11,406 nucleotides of DNA from Lentisphaeria bacterium (GCA_003477185.1 DMTJ01000149.1:1-11406), one strand, 5' to 3'. Counted from the first letter of the stretch, positions 1-7,491 are shown. A program made the numbers and translations. The notes: a model not told the origin generated them from the letters alone.

Positions 1-1
1 G

Positions 2-211
2 ATCGAGGACCACCGCGGCCTGTACCGGCCGGAGGAACTGACCATCACAGCAGCGGACGACGGCCTGACTGTTCGTGAGATGCGGCAAATCGGCAGCCGC
101 TTTGAGCTCTGGCTCGAGACCGATTGCGGCCCTGTAATGGTGATCACGGCCGGTCGCCCGCCAGTGACTGGGAAGGTTCGCGTCGGGACCTGCGTTGCTG
201 GCAGGAAGTGA
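2..211 (+). CDS. C-terminal fragment, possible ABC transporter ATPase TOBE domain (5' end outside window)
   Basis: An open frame enters from the left edge and ends at TGA 209-211, giving 69 residues. A 'YRPEELTI' stretch is followed by an alternating hydrophobic segment with 'GSRFELWLE' and 'GKVRVG'. This pattern of RPE/D-L, then a beta strand with an invariant-looking Gly-Ser, then a final G-x-V-x-V strand resembles the TOBE domain at the C-terminus of importer ABC ATPases of the CysA/PotA type. Those domains bind or sense substrate or regulators next to the nucleotide-binding domain. No Walker or signature motif lies inside the window, so the family call rests on this short tail alone. It could be another small beta-barrel domain. 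It lies 52 nt before the next gene on the same strand. Confidence 0.5.
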   Translation: MEDHRGLYRPEELTITAADDGLTVREMRQIGSRFELWLETDCGPVMVITAGRPPVTGKVRVGTCVAGRK

Positions 212-223
212 ACGTGGTATGGT
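195..223 (+). promoter_or_regulatory. possible sigma70-like promoter for the amidohydrolase gene
   Basis: TTGCTG (195-200) and TATGGT (218-223) are separated by exactly 17 nt. Transcription would start near 230 and leave a leader of about 34 nt before the ATG at 264. Each hexamer is only a partial match (3/6 and 4/6), and the -35 box lies inside the end of the upstream gene. Read-through from that gene is an equally good explanation. Confidence 0.3.
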
Positions 224-263
224 ATGAGCTTACTTGCCTTTAAGACGTGGTTTGGAGAGTGTT

Positions 264-1991
264 ATGCGTGCGATCTGTTTATTGATTATTTTCACCTGTC
301 TCATGCCAGCTTGGGCCCGAGAAAAGCCGGTGCCTCCTGGCCCTGACCAAGTAAGCAGCCTGTTGAAAAACCACCCTGCCCTCAAGCAGGTCAAGATTGT
401 CGATATCCACGCCCACACCTTCAATGCCAAGGCGATACCGCTGGAAGGTATTGTGTTGGGCAAGAAGAACATGAATGTGATTTCGTCGCTGGTGAACAGC
501 CGCACGGCGCAGCCCGTAGCGCGGGTGATTGCAGAACGAGCACGGTTGTCCGAGCCAGGCTTCGCGCCGTACGACCTGATTGATGCCGAGGAGCATTTCA
601 GCGCCATTGTCGAGCAGGTCGCACGCGCCGAAGAGTTGTCGCACAAGCGCCTGTCGAATCATCCGGCTGTGTGCGCCCTGACGCGCATTCTCGGGCGCTA
701 TGAATCGGCGCTTGGCAGCAGCAAGATCGAGAACGTGGCCTTCGCGCCCACGGTCCAGGCGCATCAAGCCAGAAAGCAGGCGCTCGAACTGGCCATGGCG
801 CAACTGACCGAAGAAGAGCACAAGGGGCTCATTTGGGGCCTGAAACTCCTAGGGTTTAGCCCAGAGGGAGACGCCGCCAAGGGCATCATGGCGGTACTAC
901 TTTCTTCAGACGGAGACATTCATCGCTGGTACCAGACCGCCTACCCGGACGTAGATCTAGTAGTGAACCATCTGGTAGATTTCGCGCCGGTGTATGACCA
1001 GAAAGCTGGCCGAATCGGCTGGGATCCAGATCGACGGCTGATCGATTATGAAGGCGAACTGCTCAAGCGGGTCGCCCGCTTCCAGGCCGTGCCAGATGCG
1101 AAGTCCGTATATTTCGTAGGCTACAATCCGTTTCGCGATCACTGGCGTGGCGGACGAGCCGTGCACGGAGACGCACTACGGATCGTCCAGCGCGCGATCA
1201 CGGATCACGGCGCGTACGGCGTGAGCCTGTTTCCGCTCTCCGGCTATCGTCCGGCCTGTAACGTCATCCCCCATCCCCCGCTCAGCCTGGTCAGCCGTCA
1301 TCCCCGGCGGCAATGGGAGGCGCGCTACGGTGGAATCACGGGCGAGAAACTCGACCAACTGCTGCGTGATTTGCTGGTGTGGTGCGAAGAGAATCAGGTT
1401 CCTGTTTACGCGCCCTGCGCTCCGGACGAAGAGTGGGAAGCACGCGCTGGCTATGGCGAAGACATGGCTCATCCGCAATGGTGGGCACATTATCTAGCCG
1501 AGCGCTCAGCCGAACTGGGCAAGCCGTCTCCACTGCGTCTGTGCTTGGGGCAGGCTGGCGGCCGTAAGTTCTGGTTTGGCCGCGGCGGCGAGGATGAGTG
1601 GGGCCAGGGCGTGTATGCGCTGTGCACCAACTACCCGAACGTCTACTGCCAACTCGGCATGCACCCGGAAATTGCGGACCCGATCAAGCGTATAGGCTTC
1701 ATCAACAGACTATCGCTCCTCGTCGAGTTCTCGCACAAGAACGAACAGCTTTATGACTTTGGCAGGAAACTGATCTACGGCACCGATTGGTTTATGCCCG
1801 GCACGACCTATCCTGCGGCTGGCTACCAGCACTCTTATCAGGTTGCCTTTCTCGACGATCGGCTGGCCGCCTACTACGCAGAGTTTTTTCAGGCCAACGC
1901 TGTGGCATTTATGAATATCGAGCACCGCCTGAGCGACAAAACGCTGCCAATTGCAGCAGATCTGCGAGCGCGACTGCGCTCCATCCAATAG
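264..1991 (+). CDS. exported amidohydrolase-family (TIM-barrel) protein
   Basis: This is a 575-residue protein. The ATG at 264 is preferred over the in-frame TTG at 234 because GGAG at 254-257 lies 6 nt upstream and the protein then begins with a clean Sec signal peptide: MRAIC, a hydrophobic core, then AWA|RE at residues 17-20. It should therefore act outside the cytoplasm. The fold assignment is amidohydrolase_2-like. The strand-1 metal motif HAH is at residues 49-51 (in 'VDIHAHTF'), and the strand-8 Asp is D508 in 'YGTDW'. It ends with the family's usual 'FFQANA' helix. These enzymes normally hydrolyse or decarboxylate ring or carboxylate substrates with one or two divalent metals. Two positions where relatives carry metal-binding His read as P384 ('VYAPC') and Q430 ('LGQAGG'), so activity is doubtful. 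The substrate is unknown. The next gene starts 4 nt after its stop. Confidence 0.8.
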   Translation: MRAICLLIIFTCLMPAWAREKPVPPGPDQVSSLLKNHPALKQVKIVDIHAHTFNAKAIPLEGIVLGKKNMNVISSLVNSRTAQPVARVIAERARLSEPGFAPYDLIDAEEHFSAIVEQVARAEELSHKRLSNHPAVCALTRILGRYESALGSSKIENVAFAPTVQAHQARKQALELAMAQLTEEEHKGLIWGLKLLGFSPEGDAAKGIMAVLLSSDGDIHRWYQTAYPDVDLVVNHLVDFAPVYDQKAGRIGWDPDRRLIDYEGELLKRVARFQAVPDAKSVYFVGYNPFRDHWRGGRAVHGDALRIVQRAITDHGAYGVSLFPLSGYRPACNVIPHPPLSLVSRHPRRQWEARYGGITGEKLDQLLRDLLVWCEENQVPVYAPCAPDEEWEARAGYGEDMAHPQWWAHYLAERSAELGKPSPLRLCLGQAGGRKFWFGRGGEDEWGQGVYALCTNYPNVYCQLGMHPEIADPIKRIGFINRLSLLVEFSHKNEQLYDFGRKLIYGTDWFMPGTTYPAAGYQHSYQVAFLDDRLAAYYAEFFQANAVAFMNIEHRLSDKTLPIAADLRARLRSIQ

Positions 1992-1995
1992 CCCG

Positions 1996-2772
1996 ATGGC
2001 AGGCGGCATTGTCCTCGCCAGTTATCTGGCCAAGTGTGGGGTGGCATCGCGCAGAGCGTCTCAAGAGATCATTTCCAGCGGGCGCGTGACCGTGAATGGC
2101 ACGGTGATTCAGGAGCTGCCCTTTCGGGTGGATCCGGAGCGTGATGAAGTGCTTGTCGATGGCCAGTCTGCGAGCCAAGGCCAGTCAGTCTATCTGGCTC
2201 TCAATAAGCCGAAGGGCTACACGTGCACGGCTGCCGATGAGCATGCCGGCCAACTGGCCCTCGAGTTGCTGCCGGAGAAATACGGCAGACTGTTCTCCGT
2301 GGGGCGACTCGACCGAGATAGCGAAGGGCTGATCCTGTTTACGAACGACGGCGCCTGGGCGCAACGTATCACGCATCCCAAGTATCAAGTCGAGAAGGTC
2401 TACTGGCTGAGGGTGCGCGGCGAGTTTGAAGATCGCGATCTCGAGGTCATGACCGACGGCATCGAAGACGAAGGCGATATTCTCCAAGCCAAGGAAGTGC
2501 GGATGCTCCGCAACATGGGTGACAGTTGCGAACTGCAGATGACGCTGACGCAGGGGCATAAACGCGAAGTTCGAAGATTGATCCGCTTCTGCGGCGGTCG
2601 CGTAAAGGAACTCCTTCGCGTCGCGATCGGCAACTTAGAGCTGGGCGAACTTGATACCGGGGAATGGCGCGAATTGACCGCGGCTGAGGTGGCTGCCCTG
2701 GGCAGCAAGCCGGCAAACCCCAAGCAGCCGCCGGCAGAGCCCAATCAGAGCTCGATTTCTTCCCCGGGCTGA
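1996..2772 (+). CDS. RNA pseudouridine synthase, RsuA/RluB family
   Basis: This 258-residue protein converts a specific uridine in ribosomal RNA to pseudouridine in the cytoplasm. An S4 RNA-binding domain covers about residues 5-55 ('LAKCGVASRRASQEIISSGR'). The catalytic domain follows, with 'LNKPKGYTC' at 69-77 and the signature 'GRLDRDSEGLILFTNDG', in which D106 is the expected catalytic Asp. 'GHKREVRRL' near residue 205 is the usual C-terminal family motif. Residues from about 235 form a short Pro/Ser-rich tail. The ATG at 1996 is preferred over upstream in-frame starts because the S4 domain begins right after it. No good ribosome binding site is visible, so translational coupling to the amidohydrolase (stop 1989-1991) is likely. 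Its last 28 bp overlap the convergent hydrolase gene. Whether it modifies 16S or 23S rRNA cannot be told from sequence alone. Confidence 0.92.
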   Translation: MAGGIVLASYLAKCGVASRRASQEIISSGRVTVNGTVIQELPFRVDPERDEVLVDGQSASQGQSVYLALNKPKGYTCTAADEHAGQLALELLPEKYGRLFSVGRLDRDSEGLILFTNDGAWAQRITHPKYQVEKVYWLRVRGEFEDRDLEVMTDGIEDEGDILQAKEVRMLRNMGDSCELQMTLTQGHKREVRRLIRFCGGRVKELLRVAIGNLELGELDTGEWRELTAAEVAALGSKPANPKQPPAEPNQSSISSPG

Positions 2773-3431
2773 AGCACCATCGGCCAGGCGCTGGTGTGTT
2801 CCTGCACGTCTCTCGCCCACGCTGAGGCATCCTGCGCGATTGGTGGCCAGGTGTTGTAATGCGCAGGGGCGACGCGCTTGGGCTTGAGCATTCCTACGGC
2901 CGCCAAGGCATCTTCCGGTCCCATGGTGAACAGGTCGCCGATCGGAAGCACCGCCAGATCAATGCCAGCAGCGCCGATGAGCGCCATGTCAGAGAATAGC
3001 GCAGTGTCACAGGCAAAGTAGACAGTTCCATCATCCAAGGTGAGCAGGAACCCGCCTGCCCCGCCGCCATATGAGCCGTCGGGAAGCTGCGAGCTGTGGA
3101 AGGCAAGGGTCATCTTCACGTGCCCGAAAGGCTGCTGAATGCCGCCCCCCAGGTTCATGCCAATGGTGTTCTGGACGCCATGTTTTGTCGCCAGCCACTG
3201 GGCAACTTCATAGTTGGCGATCACCGTGGCACCAGACCGGTTTGCGATCTCCGCAGCGTCGGCGATGTGGTCGAAGTGGCCGTGTGAAATCAGGATGAAG
3301 TCCGGAGAGACATCCGCAGCTTTGAGCGGCGAGCTTGGGTTGTCATTGAGAAAGGGATCCAACAGCACAGTGTGCGCGCCGATCTGCATCAGCCAGGTCC
3401 CATGCCCCAGCCAGGTAAGTTTGGTTGCCAT
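2745..3431 (-). CDS. metal-dependent hydrolase, UPF0173 family (metallo-beta-lactamase fold)
   Basis: This is 228 residues, close to the typical length of this cytoplasmic family. It opens with the characteristic 'TKLTWLGHGTW', and 'LLDPFLNDNP' lies at 23-32. The metal-binding motif HGHFDH is at 50-55. Further likely ligands are H112 ('FHSS'), D142 ('ACDTAL') and H191 ('PAHYNTWP'), so the dinuclear zinc site looks complete. The fold class covers phosphodiesterases, lactonases and other hydrolases; the substrate of this branch is not established. It is the last of three minus-strand genes, 64 nt after the ABC ATPase gene. Its 3' end runs 28 bp into the opposing pseudouridine synthase gene. The ribosome binding site is weak. 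Confidence 0.9.
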   Translation of the reverse strand: MATKLTWLGHGTWLMQIGAHTVLLDPFLNDNPSSPLKAADVSPDFILISHGHFDHIADAAEIANRSGATVIANYEVAQWLATKHGVQNTIGMNLGGGIQQPFGHVKMTLAFHSSQLPDGSYGGGAGGFLLTLDDGTVYFACDTALFSDMALIGAAGIDLAVLPIGDLFTMGPEDALAAVGMLKPKRVAPAHYNTWPPIAQDASAWARDVQEHTSAWPMVLQPGEEIEL

Positions 3432-3461
3432 AACGGGTACCTATTCGGGGTTATTGAGCCA

Positions 3462-3490
3462 TTTATAATGCGGGCGCGAGTTGCGCTCGC
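3462..3490 (-). promoter_or_regulatory. weak -10-like element and small inverted repeat before the UPF0173 gene
   Basis: On the minus strand a TATAAA-like box (3467-3462) lies about 30 nt before the ATG at 3431. Immediately upstream is an inverted repeat, GCGAG-TTGCG-CTCGC on the + strand (3476-3490). No recognisable -35 box sits at the right distance, and the hairpin has no T-tract, so it is not a convincing terminator for the ABC gene. It is listed only as a possible internal promoter or operator. Confidence 0.18.
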
Positions 3491-3495
3491 TACAG

Positions 3496-4641
3496 TCAGT
3501 CATCATCGAGCAGGGACCGAATTCGATCAGACTCTACGTGACGATCGACGCTCGGGGCAGCTTTCTCGCTCGGAAGCTGTTCTGGCGAGAGGGCTTCGAG
3601 TTGGGCCAAGTCAGGCGCAGTGGTTTCTGGCTCCGGCGCGGTATTGGCTGCGACGTCCGGAACGGGCAACTGGTCATCTTGGAGCAGCTTCTCAAGAACG
3701 TCCTCATCCGCCCCTTGCTCATCTGTCAAATAGTCCGCGACGCCCTTTCCAGTTGCGGATCCCGCAGTGGCCAATTGATCTTGGCGAGCCTGATTCATGA
3801 CATCGAGGAAAAACTCGGTAAGCCCCTTGTTCGGGGCGCTCACGGCGACACTCTTGGCGCCGAGGCGATCGAGTGTTTCCCGGATCTGCTGCAAAGCGCT
3901 TTCGCCCAGCGCTTCGGTCACGATCTGCGTGTGGGTCTGATCCGCCAGCAAAACATCCAGCGAACCAGAAGCGCGGATCTTGCCGCCGTACATGATCATG
4001 ACGTCATCGCAGACGTCTTCAACGTCGCTGAGAAGATGGCTGCAAAGCACCACGGTGGTGCCCTTCTTCTTCAGCGCTTTGATGATTTCACGCACTTCCT
4101 GGCAACCGAGCGGATCAAGCCCGGATGTTGGCTCATCCAGAATGACCAGATCGGGATCATTAATCAGCGCCTGGGCGAGCCCAACGCGGCGAGCCATCCC
4201 TTTCGAAAACTCACCCACGATTCGATCTGCCGACTGCTCAAGACCGACCATCTCCAACAGTTGATCAATGCGCTTCGCACGCTCCCTCTTGGGCAGCTTG
4301 AACAGAGAACCCATGAAATCCAAGGTCTCCCGCGCTGTTAGGTATTTGTATAGGTGCGTCTCCTCCGGCAGATAACCGATTCGGCGTTTTACCGGGACGT
4401 TTCGCGGACTCTCGCCCAACACCCGCAAGCTACCGCCGGTAGGCCGCAACAGGCCCAGCATCATCTTGATGGTCGTGGACTTCCCGGAGCCATTCGGTCC
4501 CAAAAAACCAAGGACTTGCCCTTGATGCAGGGAAAAGTCGATCTTGCTGACTGCGACCGCCTTCGGGCGACGCCAGAAATCAAGAAAGACTTTGCTCAGC
4601 TCGACGGCTTCAACAACCGGCTCAGAAGTGGATGGTGTCAT
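3496..4641 (-). CDS. ABC-type ATPase subunit (ABC-2/exporter type) with long acidic C-terminal extension
   Basis: This 381-residue protein is the cytoplasmic ATPase half of an ABC exporter. All motifs are present: Walker A GPNGSGKST at 48-56 (K54), signature 'FSKGMARR' at 145-152, Walker B 'LVILDE' at 165-170 followed by 'PTSGLDP', and H-loop H202 ('CSHLL'). The sequence resembles ATPases paired with ABC-2 type permeases (CcmA/GldA-like). The usual domain ends near residue 282 ('LTEFFLDVM'). About 99 further residues follow, rich in Asp, Glu, Pro and Ala and apparently disordered, ending in 'LLDDD'. No membrane permease gene lies on either side, so its partner must be encoded elsewhere. It starts 41 nt after the McrB-like gene; the nearest AAGG is about 14 nt from the ATG, so the ribosome binding site is poor. 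The substrate is unknown. Confidence 0.92.
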   Translation of the reverse strand: MTPSTSEPVVEAVELSKVFLDFWRRPKAVAVSKIDFSLHQGQVLGFLGPNGSGKSTTIKMMLGLLRPTGGSLRVLGESPRNVPVKRRIGYLPEETHLYKYLTARETLDFMGSLFKLPKRERAKRIDQLLEMVGLEQSADRIVGEFSKGMARRVGLAQALINDPDLVILDEPTSGLDPLGCQEVREIIKALKKKGTTVVLCSHLLSDVEDVCDDVMIMYGGKIRASGSLDVLLADQTHTQIVTEALGESALQQIRETLDRLGAKSVAVSAPNKGLTEFFLDVMNQARQDQLATAGSATGKGVADYLTDEQGADEDVLEKLLQDDQLPVPDVAANTAPEPETTAPDLAQLEALSPEQLPSEKAAPSVDRHVESDRIRSLLDDD

Positions 4642-4682
4642 AGACTAAAGATCTGCCTTGGACCGAAAGGTCGCCGAAGATA

Positions 4683-7109
4683 TCACAAATACTGAAAGTA
4701 GCCATATTCAGCGTGCGAATCGGCGATGCGCCGAAGCAAGGCGTGGCTGCGCGGCAACTTGTCCGATGGGAGGATTGCCTCCAGTTCCTGGACCGTTGCG
4801 TCAAAGGTACTGGAATTCCGCTCCAATCCCGGCAGGACGCGTTGGCGCACCTGCATATCCAGCGCCGTGTACTCAGAGAGAAAGCCATCCGCGCAGGCGA
4901 TGTAGCGGAGAATCTGCTGGAATTTACGCCCGTTTAGCGGGATGCCTTCTTTACGCAACACACCATCTAGACGCACAAGCAGGCCGCGCGCGGCGGAGTT
5001 CGCAGGAACTGGCTTAATCCACGACTCCCAAGTTCCGTACGAAACAGGCTCGAGACCGGCGATATCTACCGCGTCTGTACCGTCCTGAACCTGCGAAACG
5101 TCCGGGGAGCGCAGGCGCACAATCTGCACGCGATCAAGGACTTTCGGCGTGAAGAAATGAGTCGTCTCGTCCAAGTTCACGGTGCCAACAAACCGTACAT
5201 TCGGCGAAACTATCAGCTCACGGTGCGCGGAGTAGGGATCGCTGCTGGAGGTGATGCCCGCGGGAAACAGCGTCACAGATCGCTGGCTGGGGGGATTGTC
5301 GAGAATGCTCAGGAACTGCGAGAAATAGTGCTCGACACGGGCCAGATTCATCTCATCAAATGCCAACATGTACAGGCCGTCGCGGCCGTTTTCGTAGTCC
5401 ATTCCCGCAGTCACCAGGCGGTCCACAACCCCGGAAGAGCTGGGCTCAAAGCGCCGTGAGAGCGGGTTGTACGCGCCGAGCAGGTCGCGGTCATCCAGCC
5501 AATCTGGCCGAACAGGCACCTGCAGGAACTGCTCACGGCTACTCATGGCTTCGGCGTAGAGCCGCGGCAGGCTGCTCTTGCCAGTTCCCGGGCCGCCGGT
5601 CAACACGGTCATCGCTGAGCTCTTCAGCGAAACATGGTAGTTGACCAGATCTTCGCGATCGAAGATAAAACCGCGTTCTCGGCTGACTTCCGCAAGCTGG
5701 TCGATAAAATCTCGCTCGCTGATCTTGCTGCGAGATCTCTTCCGCGTCTGTGGCTTCACAGCCCAATCCGGGACTAGGGCGTCGTCATCAGCGGGCGCTG
5801 ACGACGCGCTGCGGCCCTGCAACAGGCGCTCGATGATGGGAAACTGGAGCAAGACTTCGTCACCGATTCGAGATGCCTGGTTACGATACTCATTGGTCAT
5901 GCGTTCGAGGCGATCGATGAACTCTGATTCCTTCTGCACGACTTCCTGCTCGCGCAGTTCGAGCGTCTTCTGACGCTCATCAAGCGAGTGCTTCTGCTTC
6001 TCTTGCGCCTGCTTGATGTCGCGCTCCTGCTGCTGGAGCTTCGTTTCGTATTGCTTGCGCAGGCTCTCGATATCGCGCTTCACCTTGCCGCGGGTGGCAT
6101 CCAGCGAGGCGAGTTCCTCCTGGATGGTCGTCTCGCGCCGGGCCACTTCGTCGCGCACTCGGTCTGCGGTGGTGGCATCAATGTGTGCCTGAATCAGCTC
6201 TTTGAACTCGGGGGCCTCGCCGAGCTGGGCAGAGATCTGCTCCGCGCGGTCGCTAGCCGAAATCACGTTCATGTTGATGCGGCGCAGGCGCTCGCTGATG
6301 TCGTCCTGCAGATTTGCCTTTTCCAGCTTGTTCAACAGCGATTTCATCTCCGAGCGTTCGCTCCGAGAGAAACTGGCCTGCCGCACTGCAGTGCGCACGA
6401 TATCCTGGTCAGTCCGGCAATCGACCTCAGTCGCGTGTTGGCGCAGCAGGCCCATGTCGAGCTCACTCCGCGCCACCAGAGTAATCTCGTGGTTCTCGTT
6501 CCGGCGGCTCTTATCGTAGGTATTTACGGTGTGCATGAAGGTGTGCGAGGGTGCCAACTCATCGAACAGCGGACGCGGAATACGCAGCGCCTGAGAAGCA
6601 CCGGAGCGAATCGATAGCCGCACCTGCCTAGCCTGTGAGTCCCACTCGCTACGAAAAGGGCCAACGACAGAATCCTGGCCCCGCAGAAACACCCGGTTCG
6701 CCGGAGAACGGGACCAATTCAGCGCGCGTTCCTCATAGACGAAACTCAGATCTGGCTCGGCACTTTCGAAGTCCATAATCTCGATGACATTATGGTCCGG
6801 ACGTACGGTATCCCAGCGCACTTCGTACTGATCAGACTTGGGATCGGTCGGAGCCCAGCCTTTTGCTTCCTGAAGCTGTGCGACCCAGATGCTCCCCGGC
6901 TCGATATTTTCTACGTGATCATCGCGCACCATCCACCAAGTCCGGGAACGGTTTGGGAATGACTGAGGAGTCGGGTCAAGCCGCTTCCCGTCGAGAGTCA
7001 TCAACGGGTACATGACGCAAAAATGGTTATTCTTCGCAGGAAACGGATACTCGTCTACGCAGAGGACAATTGTCGCTCCGGCGTCAATGAGGGCACGGCC
7101 ATCAAGCAT
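4683..7109 (-). CDS. McrB-like AAA+ ATPase with central coiled coil and unrecognised N-terminal region
   Basis: This is 808 residues. Residues 1-230 form a beta-rich region I do not recognise, with repeated hydrophobic strands and many Trp/Pro turns. Residues about 315-415 are a strongly charged heptad-like coiled coil. A basic linker ('RKRSRSK', near 456-462) precedes the ATPase. AAA+ motifs: Walker A GGPGTGKSS at 505-513 (K511), 'VRPDWLDDRDLLGAYNP' at 533-549, Walker B 'LAFDEMNLARVEHYF' at 582-596 (D585, E586), sensor-1 N645 in 'VGTVNLDETT', and 'KVLDR' at 656-660, a likely arginine finger. This set is typical of McrB-related ATPases in restriction and other nucleic-acid defence systems. 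The canonical McrB 'NTAD' motif is not present in that form, so GTP use cannot be assumed. GGAG at 7117-7120 lies 7 nt from the ATG. No McrC or other nuclease gene is adjacent. A defence role is inference. Confidence 0.85.
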   Translation of the reverse strand: MLDGRALIDAGATIVLCVDEYPFPAKNNHFCVMYPLMTLDGKRLDPTPQSFPNRSRTWWMVRDDHVENIEPGSIWVAQLQEAKGWAPTDPKSDQYEVRWDTVRPDHNVIEIMDFESAEPDLSFVYEERALNWSRSPANRVFLRGQDSVVGPFRSEWDSQARQVRLSIRSGASQALRIPRPLFDELAPSHTFMHTVNTYDKSRRNENHEITLVARSELDMGLLRQHATEVDCRTDQDIVRTAVRQASFSRSERSEMKSLLNKLEKANLQDDISERLRRINMNVISASDRAEQISAQLGEAPEFKELIQAHIDATTADRVRDEVARRETTIQEELASLDATRGKVKRDIESLRKQYETKLQQQERDIKQAQEKQKHSLDERQKTLELREQEVVQKESEFIDRLERMTNEYRNQASRIGDEVLLQFPIIERLLQGRSASSAPADDDALVPDWAVKPQTRKRSRSKISERDFIDQLAEVSRERGFIFDREDLVNYHVSLKSSAMTVLTGGPGTGKSSLPRLYAEAMSSREQFLQVPVRPDWLDDRDLLGAYNPLSRRFEPSSSGVVDRLVTAGMDYENGRDGLYMLAFDEMNLARVEHYFSQFLSILDNPPSQRSVTLFPAGITSSSDPYSAHRELIVSPNVRFVGTVNLDETTHFFTPKVLDRVQIVRLRSPDVSQVQDGTDAVDIAGLEPVSYGTWESWIKPVPANSAARGLLVRLDGVLRKEGIPLNGRKFQQILRYIACADGFLSEYTALDMQVRQRVLPGLERNSSTFDATVQELEAILPSDKLPRSHALLRRIADSHAEYGYFQYL

Positions 7110-7112
7110 AGT

Positions 7113-7155
7113 CCTACTCCGTAGGCTAATTAGAAACTAGTACTACCTAGCCCAA
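7113..7155 (-). promoter_or_regulatory. palindrome cluster and possible promoter upstream of the McrB-like gene
   Basis: Three inverted repeats lie almost end to end: CCTAC-TCC-GTAGG (7113-7125), CTAATTAG (7126-7133) and CTAG-TACTAC-CTAG (7137-7150). The first would form a 5-bp hairpin whose loop and edge carry the GGAG ribosome binding site (7120-7117 on the minus strand). A minus-strand promoter fits over them: -35 TTGGGC (7155-7150), 17 nt, -10 TAATTA (7132-7127). The implied leader would be only about 11 nt. The arrangement suggests an operator or translational control, but no regulator gene is adjacent. Confidence 0.3.
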
Positions 7156-7491
7156 TTCAGCACATTCGCGAAGAGTGCAGGCGCAACCGGGAAGTTTCTC
7201 AAATGACGGGGCCCGGGAGCAACGGACGGCGAACGAATGCCCGGCGCGTCCCGACGACGACTAACAAAAACTAAGAGTAATTACGGCTACGGCCTCTATC
7301 GAAACGATGGCCAATCGAACTAGCGCCCTGCGTAGCGCAGGACCCTCAACCCTAGCCCGGCCAAGAAAAATCGCAAGCCCTTGCGGCCCTGCTGAGCTCA
7401 CACCAGAGAGTGCTGTGCGAGCCTACACCAGCCAGCGTCTCGCAAGCCCTGTCGGCAATCTCAACAGGAGGCCCAGCCGCACAAACCGGGT
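7156..7491. other. non-coding stretch between the McrB-like gene and the pentapeptide pseudogene
   Basis: I find no credible gene here on either strand. The longest open frames lack a ribosome binding site and have Arg/Ser-rich, shadow-like composition. It contains a terminator-like hairpin (7366-7385), a perfect inverted repeat CCTGCG-TAG-CGCAGG (7327-7341) without a T-tract, and an 11-bp direct repeat TCGCAAGCCCT at 7371-7381 and 7440-7450. Confidence 0.6.
7366..7385 (-). terminator. possible intrinsic terminator downstream of the pentapeptide pseudogene
   Basis: Read on the minus strand, CGCAAG-GG-CTTGCG (in practice a 5-bp stem with a 4-nt loop) is followed by A and then TTTTT (7370-7366). 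It lies about 107 nt past the final stop of the pentapeptide pseudogene and about 255 nt before the McrB-like start. It would insulate that gene from upstream transcription. The stem is short, so the call is tentative. Confidence 0.4.

Noticed and set aside
3481..4341. A 286-codon open frame on the + strand
   Set aside because: It lies wholly inside and opposite the ABC ATPase gene, whose Walker, signature and H-loop motifs fix the coding strand; the frame has no recognisable domain.
5988..6617. A 209-codon Leu-rich open frame on the + strand
   Set aside because: It is antisense to the coiled-coil region of the McrB-like gene; its Leu-rich start is the complement of Lys/Glu/Gln-rich heptads.
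7327..7341. Perfect inverted repeat CCTGCG-TAG-CGCAGG considered as a terminator
   Set aside because: There is no T-tract on either side and no gene end close by.
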